NCBI GenBank assembly: GCA_964422295.1
Contig: CAYRAM010000007.1
Location: forward strand, 1 to 64,000
Length of the DNA: 64,000 nucleotides
Reading direction: 5' to 3'
Origin: UBA12191 sp964422295
GTDB taxonomy: Bacteria; Planctomycetota; UBA8108; UBA1146
The stretch's first letter is position 1. Every line of letters begins with the position of its first letter. A program made the translations under genes and the position numbers. This document shows positions 16,276 to 25,216 of this stretch, in pieces. The notes beneath the pieces are model-generated. The model was not told the DNA's origin, did no database searches, and saw nothing but the letters and a program-made list of their open reading frames with translations.

Positions 16276-17670
16276 GTGAAGAGCCGTGAAATGGAAAGTT
16301 TGGGGGTTCCCAAGGGGCCAGTGCGCAAAGCTGCGATTCAGGCGGTGACCCGGGCCAGGAAAGTGGGGCGATCCAAAGAGTTGATCGCCCTAGATATCAA
16401 AGCAGTGGTTGATAATCCGGATGCGTGGTTGGAAGACTCCATCTATGGGGACTTCGCTCTAATGCTGAAAAATCACCAATCCGTCTACAGTGGAGAATCC
16501 CGCTTCGGGAATCCTGCGCCATGGAAGCAGTGGGGCGAGGACATCGACCCTGCAGCCCAGAAACAATTGATCGATGCCTGTCATCTGCCCGTAGCGATTC
16601 GAGGGGCTTTGATGCCCGATGCTCATCTTGGGTTTGGGTTGCCTATCGGTGGGGTTTTGGCGACGCGCAATGCCGTGATCCCGAAGGCGGTCGGCGTGGA
16701 TATCGCCTGTCGCATGAAATTGACGATATTGGATCGCGAGACGCAGCACCTCGAACGGTATCGAACCCAGTTTATACAAGCCTTGGAACGGGAAACCTGT
16801 TTTGGAATCGGATCCGGATTCCAAAAACCCAGAGATCATGCAGTACTTGATGAAGACTGGAGCGATCCGGTCCTGAAGAGAGTCAAGGACAGGGCTCGCA
16901 AGCAATTGGGAAGTTCCGGTAGCGGAAACCACTTTGTTGAGTTCGGGATTGTTTCCGTGAACGATTCCCGCTGTGGTCTCGATCCTGGAGAATATCTGGC
17001 ACTTCTTTCCCACAGCGGCAGCAGGGGAGCCGGAGCAATCGTCGCCGGTCACTGGTCCCGATTGGCCCAATCGATGCATCCTCACCTTCCCAATCACCTC
17101 AAGGATTTCGCTTGGATCGACCTCGATCACGAGGAGGGGCAGAGATACTGGAATGCAATGCAACTGATGGGGAAGTATGCAGAAGCCAATCATGACTGCA
17201 TCCATCGCGCACTTCTCAAGTCACTGGGTGCCCATGCCTTGTCCTCGATCGAGAACCATCACAATTTTGCATGGATCGAGCACCACGATGGGGAAGAGAT
17301 GGTCGTTCACCGAAAAGGTGCCACCCCGGCTGGGGCAGGAGATCTGGGTGTCATTCCTGGTTCGATGACCGCTCCGACACACGTGGTCATCGGCAAGGGA
17401 AATCCCGAGTCGCTGTGCTCTTCTGCTCATGGAGCGGGCAGGCGGATGAGTCGCAAGAAGGCGAAGTTGCGCTATCGAAATGCGGATTTGAGGAAAGCGG
17501 TTGAAGAAGCGGGAGTACACCTGATCTCCGCCGGAATCGATGAATCCCCTATGGTTTACAAAGATATTCAAGAAGTGATGAATGCCCAACAGGATCTGGT
17601 CGATTCCCTGGCGATCTTCCGACCAAAAATCGTCCGCATGGCTCCTTCCGGTGAGAGACCCGAGGATTAA
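16276..17670 (+). CDS. rtcB: RtcB family RNA ligase
   Basis: RtcB joins 2',3'-cyclic phosphate and 5'-OH RNA ends using GTP and Mn. The 464-residue protein has PDAHLGFGLPIGGVLA, the metal motif VGVDIACRM, GSSGSGNHFVEFG, SHSGSRGAG, ENHHNFAW, and HGAGRRMSRKKA with the guanylylated His. Start is GTG 16276 with GAGG upstream. The DIACRM form replaces the more common DIGCG. It begins 11 bases after selenoprotein copy 2, so they are probably co-transcribed; no archease or RtcA gene is adjacent. RNA repair is the likely role. Confidence 0.93.
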   Translation: MKSREMESLGVPKGPVRKAAIQAVTRARKVGRSKELIALDIKAVVDNPDAWLEDSIYGDFALMLKNHQSVYSGESRFGNPAPWKQWGEDIDPAAQKQLIDACHLPVAIRGALMPDAHLGFGLPIGGVLATRNAVIPKAVGVDIACRMKLTILDRETQHLERYRTQFIQALERETCFGIGSGFQKPRDHAVLDEDWSDPVLKRVKDRARKQLGSSGSGNHFVEFGIVSVNDSRCGLDPGEYLALLSHSGSRGAGAIVAGHWSRLAQSMHPHLPNHLKDFAWIDLDHEEGQRYWNAMQLMGKYAEANHDCIHRALLKSLGAHALSSIENHHNFAWIEHHDGEEMVVHRKGATPAGAGDLGVIPGSMTAPTHVVIGKGNPESLCSSAHGAGRRMSRKKAKLRYRNADLRKAVEEAGVHLISAGIDESPMVYKDIQEVMNAQQDLVDSLAIFRPKIVRMAPSGERPED

Positions 17671-17817
17671 ACCTTCTCCAGGAGTCTAATTCGCCCTCCC
17701 AGAACGGTTTATGATCGATTCCAGCTCTATTTAAATAATTATCAATTTGGTTGTCCTCCTCCCTCTCTGATCAGGATTTGTAGGTATCAAAACAATCTTC
17801 CTAGAAAGGGGGATGCC

Positions 17818-18624
17818 GTGAAAAACATAGTTTTAACTCTCGTTGCAATGATTTGTGCTTCCTCATTCATGGAGGGGCAGGTCCTCGCAGGTAAAGATAA
17901 TCCGCGCAAGGAACTTGCAAAGGTGACGCAGCAATTCGTCAGTGAGGCCAAGTCGACGGGGTACCGTTTCAAGGTCCGCAGTGCCGGAGGAGTTTCAGAT
18001 TCTGAAAACCATGTCATCAATCGAAATGTAATCGGAGTCAGAAGCAGCGGCTACTCTTTGAACCATCTCATGTACTTGCCAAATTTCGATGCCTACATTG
18101 CTACAGACAAGGGAGCCATCGAGCACAAAGGGAACTGGAGATCGATTTACACCAATCCCAAAGGTAGGTACCTGAAGTCAATGATTACTCTTCCCGAAGA
18201 GTTACTGTTGGAATCTCTTAGAAAGAACTCAAAGGTGGAATGGGTAGAAGAAGGTAGGGTTCTCAAGGTCGAACTGCACAAGGGCAGGTCAAATCGGATG
18301 TTCACAGACATCAATCAGTTGAGCACGATGGATCGCCTCCTTTACTACAAGTACGACAGGAAAAAGCGTACGATTTCGAGCAAAACAGAAGGAGTGATTC
18401 AGGTAGAGATCGATCCGACAACCCAACATGTGGAAAAGATCTCGTTGGAACTCCTGGCTGCGTGCAAGGACCAGTATGGGAGGGTTCCCAAGAGAGGATA
18501 CGAGTACTCCGAGGGGACCGACCATGTGGTGTACCGTTTGGAGTACGACATTGAGGTTGGAGACACTGTTGTTCCGGTAGAGCCAATGATTCTGAGCAAG
18601 GAGTTGAAGAAGCTGCTCAAATAG
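17818..18624 (+). CDS. Exported paralog of the selenoproteins without Sec (copy 3)
   Basis: The 268-residue protein starts at GTG 17818 after AAAGGGGG and has a signal peptide (MKNIVLTLVAMICASSF..., cleavage near VLAG). It aligns with both selenoproteins: AGGVSDSENHV with AGGMSNKSDHV, then GNWRSIYTNPKGRYL, LPEELLLES, and at the C-terminus EGTDHVVYRLEYD with DGTEHVVFRYNYN. The stretch that holds SGCL-xx-G-Sec in the other copies is shorter (YYKYDRKKRTISSKT) and has neither Cys nor TGA. It is therefore either the ancestral non-redox form or a copy that lost the motif. A terminator follows, shared with valS. Confidence 0.85.
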   Translation: MKNIVLTLVAMICASSFMEGQVLAGKDNPRKELAKVTQQFVSEAKSTGYRFKVRSAGGVSDSENHVINRNVIGVRSSGYSLNHLMYLPNFDAYIATDKGAIEHKGNWRSIYTNPKGRYLKSMITLPEELLLESLRKNSKVEWVEEGRVLKVELHKGRSNRMFTDINQLSTMDRLLYYKYDRKKRTISSKTEGVIQVEIDPTTQHVEKISLELLAACKDQYGRVPKRGYEYSEGTDHVVYRLEYDIEVGDTVVPVEPMILSKELKKLLK

Positions 18625-18640
18625 TATTTCGATTGGAACA

Positions 18641-18676
18641 AAGAAGCCCGCGGAGTGGAATCTCCGCGGGCTTCTT
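18641..18676. terminator. Bidirectional terminator
   Basis: A perfect 15-bp stem (18641-18655 with 18662-18676) with a TGGAAT loop lies between the convergent copy-3 gene and valS. The arm ends are AAGAAG / CTTCTT, so either direction has a short U-run. Confidence 0.85.
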
Positions 18677-18686
18677 TCGTAAGACC

Positions 18687-21600
18687 CTACGAACGTAAAG
18701 CATCCAAATTGGCCTGGATCGAACTCAGTTCCTTCTCAAGATCAATGACCAATGTTCGTTCTCTTTCGACGACTTCTGGAGCCGCGCGACTGACGAAGTT
18801 CTCATTGGCCAGTTTGTTTTTACTTCCTGCCAGGCGTTTCTCAGTTTTCTCCAACTGATCGGAGAGGCGCTGCTTTTCTTTTTCAAGGTCGACGACTCCT
18901 GGTACGAAGACTTCGATTTCACCGGCGACGGAGGCTGCGCTGTCGATAGTTCGCTCTTGATCCGGCCCTGCAGAAACGGATGAAAGCGCACCAAGGTGAA
19001 TGAGCAGGTTTTCAAGATCGAGATAGGCCTTGGCGATTTTCTCGGAAGTCTTGATGCGCACTTCCAGGGGTTGGCGTGGTGGTACATTGTGCCTGGCTCT
19101 CAAATCGCGCAGGGTTCGAATCAGATCCTGACTGCGTGAGAATGCATCTTCCAATTCTTCATCTCGTTTTTCAGTCGCGGATCCGGGCCACTGGGCAAGG
19201 CACAGCAGTTCACTGTCGGGAAGGGGGGATCGGATCCCGCGTACAGGGGCGATCTCCCGCAAACTTCCCCAGAGTTCTTCGGTGATGAATGGAACGAAGG
19301 GGTGAAGCAGTCTTAAGACTTGATCAAGGCAGGTGGCCAAGACTTGCTGTGCGGTTCCTGCATCATCCCCGCCCTCCTTGAGCCTTGGCTTGATCGCCTC
19401 CAGGTACCAGTCACATAGTTCACCCCAGAAAAACTCCCGGGCAACTCCCACCGCTGCAGATGGATTGTATTCGTTGAGTTGTTTCTGAACCTCTTCACAT
19501 GCTGCTGCGAGACGACTGAGGATCCACCGATCTTCCGTCTGCAGTATTTCTCCTCTGGCTGGGTCAAATTCATAACCCTCCAGGTTCAAGAGAGCAAACC
19601 GGGCAGCATTCCAAAGTTTGTTGCAAAAATTTCTGCCCACATCAAAGCGGTCACTGACCAGTTTCGCTGCCGGAACTCCTTCAAGAGTTCCGAGCACATC
19701 AAACTCCTTGCCGCTCCCAGGGCAAAGGAAGGTGAAGATGTTCTGACCATGTTTTGCAGTTGCCAGGTCGATCGTCTCGCCTGTGAATGGGCTGATTGCT
19801 TGAACAGGCAGGCGGATATCCTGGGTTCCAGTTTGCATCTCGCAGAGAACGTATCTCATCGCATCTGTACCGTAGCGATCGATGATATCGACTGGATCGA
19901 TTCCGTTGCCCTTTGACTTGCTCATCCTTTCGCCCTTGCCATCGAGGATGTTGGCATGAAGAAAGACATCGGTGAAAGGCATGTCACCCAGGTTGTAGAG
20001 ACCCATGATGACCATGCGGGCAACCCACAAGGTGATGATGTCACGCCCGGTGACCAGGCATGAACCCGGATAAAAATAATCCAGACAATCCGGGTTCCCC
20101 TCCAAGGCTGAAAGGGGACGCTGACCTTCGTCCACCTGCGCATTCTCCGGATTTGGCCAACCGAGTGTGGAATGGGGCCACAATGCACTGGAAAACCAGG
20201 TATCGAGAACGTCCGGGTCTTGCACCATTCCAATGGCTTCAAGGCCCTCTGCGACAGTCGCTTGTTCTGCGGGATCTTGCAAACAAACGAGAACTCTGCC
20301 GGTTTCAGATTCCACGGGTGATTCGGCGGTAATCAATCTGCTCGTTCCATCAGCAAACTGGAACCTGGCACAAAGGATTTCCGGATGAGCTGCGAGAAGT
20401 TGACCGAGGGCTTCACCGATGTTTGGGGTCTGGCTGTCGCAGGACCAGATGGGAATGCGGTGCCCCCACCAAAGTTGGCGTGAGATGCACCAGTCCCGTT
20501 TTTCAGAGAGCCAATTGACGTAGGTTTTACGGTAGCGCTCGGGATCGGGATGAAATGTCACCGATCTGCCAGTGGGGGACTTCCAGTCGGTGGCAGCATC
20601 GATGGCTGCCTGTGCCAATCCGGGAACCTTGAACTCGTGATCGAGACCGCGGCCACAGACCACACCTCCATCGACATCCGACATCCTCACAAACCACTGC
20701 AGCGACAGATATGGCTCGACCGGGGTCTTTGAGCGATCGGAGTGTCCCACTTCGACCTTGCGATCCTCGATATTGTCGAGAAGGCCCAAGTCCTCAAATG
20801 TGGTTACCACCTTTTTTCGGGCCTCAAAACGGTCCAGTCCGGCGCAGGGTCCAGCGTTGTCGTTCAGGGTTCCGTCCGCATTGAGCAGGTTAATGGCCGC
20901 AATGCGCTCCTTGTGTCTTTGCCACACCTCATAGTCATTGGGGTCGTGCGCGGGGGTGATTTTGACACATCCCGATCCGAGTTCGGGTTTCGCCCATTCA
21001 TCGGCGATGATGGGAATCTCGCGCTCTTGAATCGGCAATTTCAAGCAACGGCCATCTGCGGCCATCGTTGCCAGTTGTTCCAGTTTCGGCAAAACCTCGT
21101 TGATCCGGCATTCGAGCCGCTCAACTTCCGTGGCGTACTCTTCGCGGGTTTTGTCGGTGGCTTCAGCGAGTTTTTCCCGTGCCTGATCCAATTTTCCGCG
21201 AAGGATCTTTCCCGGGTCCGGATGAACAGCGACGGCGGTATCTCCCAACATCGTCTCCGGTCGTGTTGTGGCGACGACCACGAATTCGGGTTCTCCAGGT
21301 TGGGGATCGATGACGGGGTATCGGAGATGCCAAAAGTGGCCATCGACCGTCTTGTATTCAATCTCGTCGTCAGCAACGGCAGTTTGCAGATGGCAATCCC
21401 AGTTGACCATGCGGTCACCCTGAAAGATGAGGTTGTCACGGAACATGCTGAAAAAGGTCCAGGTCACCGCCCGGGCACACACCGGATCCATGGTGAAGCG
21501 TTGGCGGTCCCAATCGCAGGAGCAACCCATTGCAACTTGCTGTGCGACGATGCGCTTTTGGTATTGGTCCTTCCACTGCCAGATGCGGTCCACGAGACCC

Positions 21601-21935
21601 TCTCGACCGAGGTCATGACGGGTTTTGCCCTCCAATTCGAGGAGGCGTTTTTCGACCACCGCTTGTGTTGCGATCCCGGCATGGTCGGTTCCCGCCATCC
21701 ACAGGGTGTTGTCCCCCTGCATTCGGTGCCAGCGCGTGAGCAGGTCCTGCATGACATTGTCCATCGCGTGGCCCATGTGCAGTGCGCCAGTGACATTTGG
21801 AAGCGGCATCATGATGACGTAGCGATCATCGCGATCGTCGGGGATCGCCCTGGAAGCGTCCAGCTCCGACCAACGCTCCGTGATCGCCGATTCGACCTCG
21901 CCGGGCTCGTACTTTGTCGCCAGTTCCTTGACCAT
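18687..21935 (-). CDS. valS: Valyl-tRNA synthetase
   Basis: ValRS charges tRNA-Val and edits Thr. The 1082-residue protein has the HIGH motif as PNVTGALHMGHAM, the editing domain with TTRPETMLGDTAVAVHP, the KMSKS motif GERMSKSKGNGIDP, an anticodon-binding domain, and a C-terminal coiled coil (about the last 70 residues) typical of ValRS. It is longer than the E. coli enzyme, with extra insertions in the editing domain (REKLAEATDKTREEYATEV) and near residue 740. It is divergent from the methyltransferase gene. Confidence 0.97.
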   Translation of the reverse strand: MVKELATKYEPGEVESAITERWSELDASRAIPDDRDDRYVIMMPLPNVTGALHMGHAMDNVMQDLLTRWHRMQGDNTLWMAGTDHAGIATQAVVEKRLLELEGKTRHDLGREGLVDRIWQWKDQYQKRIVAQQVAMGCSCDWDRQRFTMDPVCARAVTWTFFSMFRDNLIFQGDRMVNWDCHLQTAVADDEIEYKTVDGHFWHLRYPVIDPQPGEPEFVVVATTRPETMLGDTAVAVHPDPGKILRGKLDQAREKLAEATDKTREEYATEVERLECRINEVLPKLEQLATMAADGRCLKLPIQEREIPIIADEWAKPELGSGCVKITPAHDPNDYEVWQRHKERIAAINLLNADGTLNDNAGPCAGLDRFEARKKVVTTFEDLGLLDNIEDRKVEVGHSDRSKTPVEPYLSLQWFVRMSDVDGGVVCGRGLDHEFKVPGLAQAAIDAATDWKSPTGRSVTFHPDPERYRKTYVNWLSEKRDWCISRQLWWGHRIPIWSCDSQTPNIGEALGQLLAAHPEILCARFQFADGTSRLITAESPVESETGRVLVCLQDPAEQATVAEGLEAIGMVQDPDVLDTWFSSALWPHSTLGWPNPENAQVDEGQRPLSALEGNPDCLDYFYPGSCLVTGRDIITLWVARMVIMGLYNLGDMPFTDVFLHANILDGKGERMSKSKGNGIDPVDIIDRYGTDAMRYVLCEMQTGTQDIRLPVQAISPFTGETIDLATAKHGQNIFTFLCPGSGKEFDVLGTLEGVPAAKLVSDRFDVGRNFCNKLWNAARFALLNLEGYEFDPARGEILQTEDRWILSRLAAACEEVQKQLNEYNPSAAVGVAREFFWGELCDWYLEAIKPRLKEGGDDAGTAQQVLATCLDQVLRLLHPFVPFITEELWGSLREIAPVRGIRSPLPDSELLCLAQWPGSATEKRDEELEDAFSRSQDLIRTLRDLRARHNVPPRQPLEVRIKTSEKIAKAYLDLENLLIHLGALSSVSAGPDQERTIDSAASVAGEIEVFVPGVVDLEKEKQRLSDQLEKTEKRLAGSKNKLANENFVSRAAPEVVERERTLVIDLEKELSSIQANLDALRS

Positions 21936-22048
21936 TGTTTCCAGACCTCCAAGATCTAACTGTGAGGATCGTTTCAGGGCAGGACCAAGTCAAGCGAGAC
22001 GGGCCCCTCGAGGGAAGAATCCAGGGGCTATTTCGGGAGGGAAGTTCG

Positions 22049-23029
22049 ATGAGGGGCTGGAGAATCATCCGGGATCAGCTCTCGGAGGTGGGACGAGTCT
22101 TCCGTCGTATGTTGGGACACCCCGATCTGCGTTCCTTACAGAGGAGAAATGCCCGATTGGAAACCACATTGAGATCGTCGATGAGCCGTGGATACCCAAG
22201 TTTGAACAGGGAAATCAACAAGGAAATCACGGCAACCAGCCAGACCCCATATTCAATTGATTCCCTGGAGAGATTTGAAGCGGGGTGTTTTTCCCAAAAT
22301 GGCGAGGACGGGTGTCTTCTGGAAATTCTGCGACGGACCGGATTCGGGGATGGGTGCATCGTTGAAATCGGCTGTGGGGCAGGGTTGGAGAGCAATGCCG
22401 CTTTGCTGATTTGTGACTTTGGTTGGCGCGGATTACTCATCGATGCCGATGAAGCTCAGATCGAGAAAGCACGAAGATTTTACACTTCGGAAGAAGTCAT
22501 CGATTCGGTCCAGCTCAGACAGAGCATGATCACCCCAGATTCTGCACAAACTCTCATTTCAGAGATGTTGGATGGGATGAAACCGGATGTGATCTCCATC
22601 GATATCGATGGTTGGGACTATTGGGTCTGGAAGGCTTTGGCCGATTTCAGACCCGCCATCTTTGTGGTCGAAGTGAATGCTTCCTTGGGACCGGAAGTTT
22701 CTGTCACTGTCCCCTATGAGCCATCTACTGCGGGGCATGATTCGTTTCGTTACGAATTCAGGGGTTGGCACCACGGTGCAAGTGTCAAGGCGATGACTGC
22801 TCTGGGAAAGAGTCGTGGATATCGACTGGTTCATGTCGAATCCTCGGGAACAAATGCATTTTTTGTCCGCACTGATCTTGCCGGTGACGCCATCAAGGAA
22901 GTGGATCCTGCAGAGGCATGGCGGCCGCATCAATTTCGCACTCGCAGGCATTCTGCAGAATCCCAAGCCGCTACCTTGGCCAAAACACCCCTGGTCGAAG
23001 TTCTTGCGGATGGAATGCCATCCACTTGA
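22049..23029 (+). CDS. FkbM-like SAM-dependent methyltransferase
   Basis: The 326-residue protein starts at ATG 22049, eight bases after GGGAGG. Motifs are FSQNGEDGCLLEIL, the SAM loop CIVEIGCGAGLESNA, LLIDADEAQIEKAR, and ISIDIDGWDYWVWKAL, as in FkbM-type O-methyltransferases and related proteins. The N-terminal about 80 residues are charged and may be a linker. It lies 55 bases upstream of the PLP enzyme gene and probably heads that operon. Its substrate is unknown; small-molecule or glycan methylation is the family precedent. Confidence 0.75.
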   Translation: MRGWRIIRDQLSEVGRVFRRMLGHPDLRSLQRRNARLETTLRSSMSRGYPSLNREINKEITATSQTPYSIDSLERFEAGCFSQNGEDGCLLEILRRTGFGDGCIVEIGCGAGLESNAALLICDFGWRGLLIDADEAQIEKARRFYTSEEVIDSVQLRQSMITPDSAQTLISEMLDGMKPDVISIDIDGWDYWVWKALADFRPAIFVVEVNASLGPEVSVTVPYEPSTAGHDSFRYEFRGWHHGASVKAMTALGKSRGYRLVHVESSGTNAFFVRTDLAGDAIKEVDPAEAWRPHQFRTRRHSAESQAATLAKTPLVEVLADGMPST

Positions 23030-23084
23030 AGGGTGGATGCCAACTTCCGGGGGGGGCACCATTGGCTTTTACTGAGGAGGAATT

Positions 23085-24239
23085 ATGAAAGGTTTACAGA
23101 CCCGTTTGGTTCATGGTGGAGATCCAAGTCCACGCATCGGTGGTGCGGTGGTTCCGCCCATTTTCCAGAGTGCCACCTTTGAGCAAAAAGCTGGCAACGA
23201 TTACCACGATGGTGAGTACATCCGTCTCTCCAATACTCCTGGCCATGTCAGCCTCCATGAAAAGTTGGCTCTGGTTTGCGAAACCGAATCAGCGTTGGTG
23301 GCTGCCAGTGGTATGGCTGCCATTACTTCGACCTTGTTGGCGCTCTTGGGTGAGGGGGATGGACTCCTCGCTGAAAACCGGCTTTATGGAGGAACCGAGA
23401 GTTTTGTGACAGGCGATATTCAGAGGTGGGGAGTTCGTGTTCATCGATTTGATGGAACCGATCCGGAAGCACTCAAAGATCCACCTCAAGGAGCCAAAGT
23501 TCTATACTGTGAAGCGATCTCCAACCCCCTGTGCAGGATTCCCGATTTCAAAAGAATTACCGATTGGGCCAGGTCCCACGGCATCATTACAGTCATCGAT
23601 GCGACCTTTGCGACGCCGGCTCTCTTCCGTCCTGTGGAGCATGGATTTGATGTCGAAGTTCACTCGGCTACCAAAGCGCTCAACGGACACGGAGATATCG
23701 CTGCCGGGCTTGTCGCAGGGAGCCGCGAAATGGTCGAGAAGATCCGCAGGTGTCTCAATCTGTTGGGTGGACACCTCGATGCTCACGCTTGCTTCCTGCT
23801 GTACAGGGGTTTGAGAACTCTCGGCCTTCGCGTCGAGAGACAATGTCAGAATGCAGAAGGCCTGGCTCGCTTTCTCATCAACCATCCACGCATCAACCGA
23901 GTTCATCACCCGACTCTGGAAGAACACCCTGATTATCAACTTTGCCATAAATATATGGGAGGCAAGGGAGGCGGAGTCCTTTCATTTGAGATCGACGGCA
24001 GTGTCGAGGAAGCACAGCAGATCTGCACTTCGACCCGTCTGATGGCGAATGCCCCCAGTCTTGGAGGTGTTGAAACCCTGATCACCCGGCCTGCTTCTTC
24101 ATCCCATGCTGGGGTGGATCCGGAGGTTCGTCTCGCACAAGGAGTCACCGATGAATTGATCCGGGTAGCTTGCGGTGTCGAAGACCTCGTCGATCTCGTC
24201 GACGACATTGATCGGGTGCTGGGAGGATTGAATGCCTGA
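23085..24239 (+). CDS. Cys/Met metabolism PLP-dependent enzyme (cystathionine gamma-synthase/lyase family)
   Basis: The 384-residue enzyme starts after an AGGAGG site. It has the family N-terminus LQTRLVHGGDPSPRIGGAV, AASGMAAIT for PLP phosphate binding, YGGTESF, the Asp region TVIDATFATPALFRP and the Schiff-base Lys in HSATKALNGHGD. The C-terminus has SLGGVETLITRPASSSHAG. Methionine gamma-lyase, cystathionine beta/gamma-lyase and gamma-synthase cannot be told apart here. It overlaps the ATP-grasp gene by eight bases, so the two are translationally coupled, hinting at an amino-acid-derived product. Confidence 0.88.
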   Translation: MKGLQTRLVHGGDPSPRIGGAVVPPIFQSATFEQKAGNDYHDGEYIRLSNTPGHVSLHEKLALVCETESALVAASGMAAITSTLLALLGEGDGLLAENRLYGGTESFVTGDIQRWGVRVHRFDGTDPEALKDPPQGAKVLYCEAISNPLCRIPDFKRITDWARSHGIITVIDATFATPALFRPVEHGFDVEVHSATKALNGHGDIAAGLVAGSREMVEKIRRCLNLLGGHLDAHACFLLYRGLRTLGLRVERQCQNAEGLARFLINHPRINRVHHPTLEEHPDYQLCHKYMGGKGGGVLSFEIDGSVEEAQQICTSTRLMANAPSLGGVETLITRPASSSHAGVDPEVRLAQGVTDELIRVACGVEDLVDLVDDIDRVLGGLNA

Positions 24240-25092
24240 AATTGGACTTGTCACCTGCACCGATCTTCCTGAGCCGGATCCGGATGAAGAGATTCAGATT
24301 GAAGCGATCCGTGAGGCAGGTGCGGAAGCAAGTCTGGTCGCTTGGGATGATCCCGATCAGGATCTCGCCAGGTACGATTTGCTCGTCTTGAGGTCCTGTT
24401 GGGATTATCCGTGGAAGGAGCAGTTATTCAGGCAGTGGCTAGATCGGGCGGAAGAGGTTGTGGACATCATCAACCCACCCGAGATGGTCCGATGGAATTT
24501 GCACAAGGGTTATTTGATCGAATTGCAGAGTGCAGGAGTTCCAGTGGTTCCAACCGGTTTGCTCTCAGCAGGATCAGGGCCTGAAGATCTGGATCGGCTC
24601 CTCGAAGATTTGGATTGCGAGAGGTTTGTGATCAAGCCAGCGGTCTCTGCAGGGTCATGGCTGACCCATTTCTTTACAGCCAATGAAGTCGTGAAGGCGA
24701 GAGAGTTCGTCGCAGAGAAGGGTGCAGACAGAGATTGGCTGGTTCAGCCCTATATCGCTTCAGTCGAAAAAGGGGGAGAGCGTGCAAACGTTTATATTGG
24801 CGGCGAGTGGAGTCACTGCGTGATCAAGTCTCCACGTTTTCTCGGCCAGAATGAGAGTGTCATCGATGGGGGAGCAGTGCTTAAGGAAGATCGGGAGATT
24901 GGGCAGAGAGCATTCGAGTGCGCTCCCGGGGAACCGGTATACGGCAGGGTTGATACGGTTCGCGGCGACAATGGGGAACTTCTCATCGCCGAATTGGAGC
25001 TGATCGAACCGAGTCTCTTTTTGCTTCAATGCCAGTCTGCGAGGACCTTATTCGGCAATTCATGTATGAGCGCACTCCATTCCAGGGGCTAG
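24232..25092 (+). CDS. ATP-grasp ligase-like protein (DcsG/RimK type)
   Basis: The 286-residue protein begins GLVTCTDLPEPDPDEE and has LLVLRSCWDYPWK, MVRWNLHKGYL, a Lys loop FVIKPAVSAGSWLT, and the metal-binding end ELLIAELELIEPSLFL. This is the ATP-grasp group that includes D-cycloserine ligase DcsG and uncharacterised homologs. ATP-grasp enzymes activate carboxylates as acylphosphates for amide bond formation. Overlap with the PLP enzyme gene and the upstream methyltransferase suggest a short biosynthetic cassette making a modified amino acid or peptide; this is inference. Confidence 0.8.
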   Translation: MPEIGLVTCTDLPEPDPDEEIQIEAIREAGAEASLVAWDDPDQDLARYDLLVLRSCWDYPWKEQLFRQWLDRAEEVVDIINPPEMVRWNLHKGYLIELQSAGVPVVPTGLLSAGSGPEDLDRLLEDLDCERFVIKPAVSAGSWLTHFFTANEVVKAREFVAEKGADRDWLVQPYIASVEKGGERANVYIGGEWSHCVIKSPRFLGQNESVIDGGAVLKEDREIGQRAFECAPGEPVYGRVDTVRGDNGELLIAELELIEPSLFLLQCQSARTLFGNSCMSALHSRG

Positions 25093-25216
25093 TGGAGTGT
25101 CGAGCAGATTCGGTTGTTGCTATTTGGACCCCGTATTGTGTACCTTTCCCCCAGGGAATGGCCCCATGTCCGGGTGATTGTTGCACGGAATCCATGGGTT
25201 CGCAGAGAGGGGAATT

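Noticed and set aside
20742..21959. 405-residue frame antisense to valS
   Set aside because: Lies wholly over valS, which has all class I synthetase motifs; no motif of its own.
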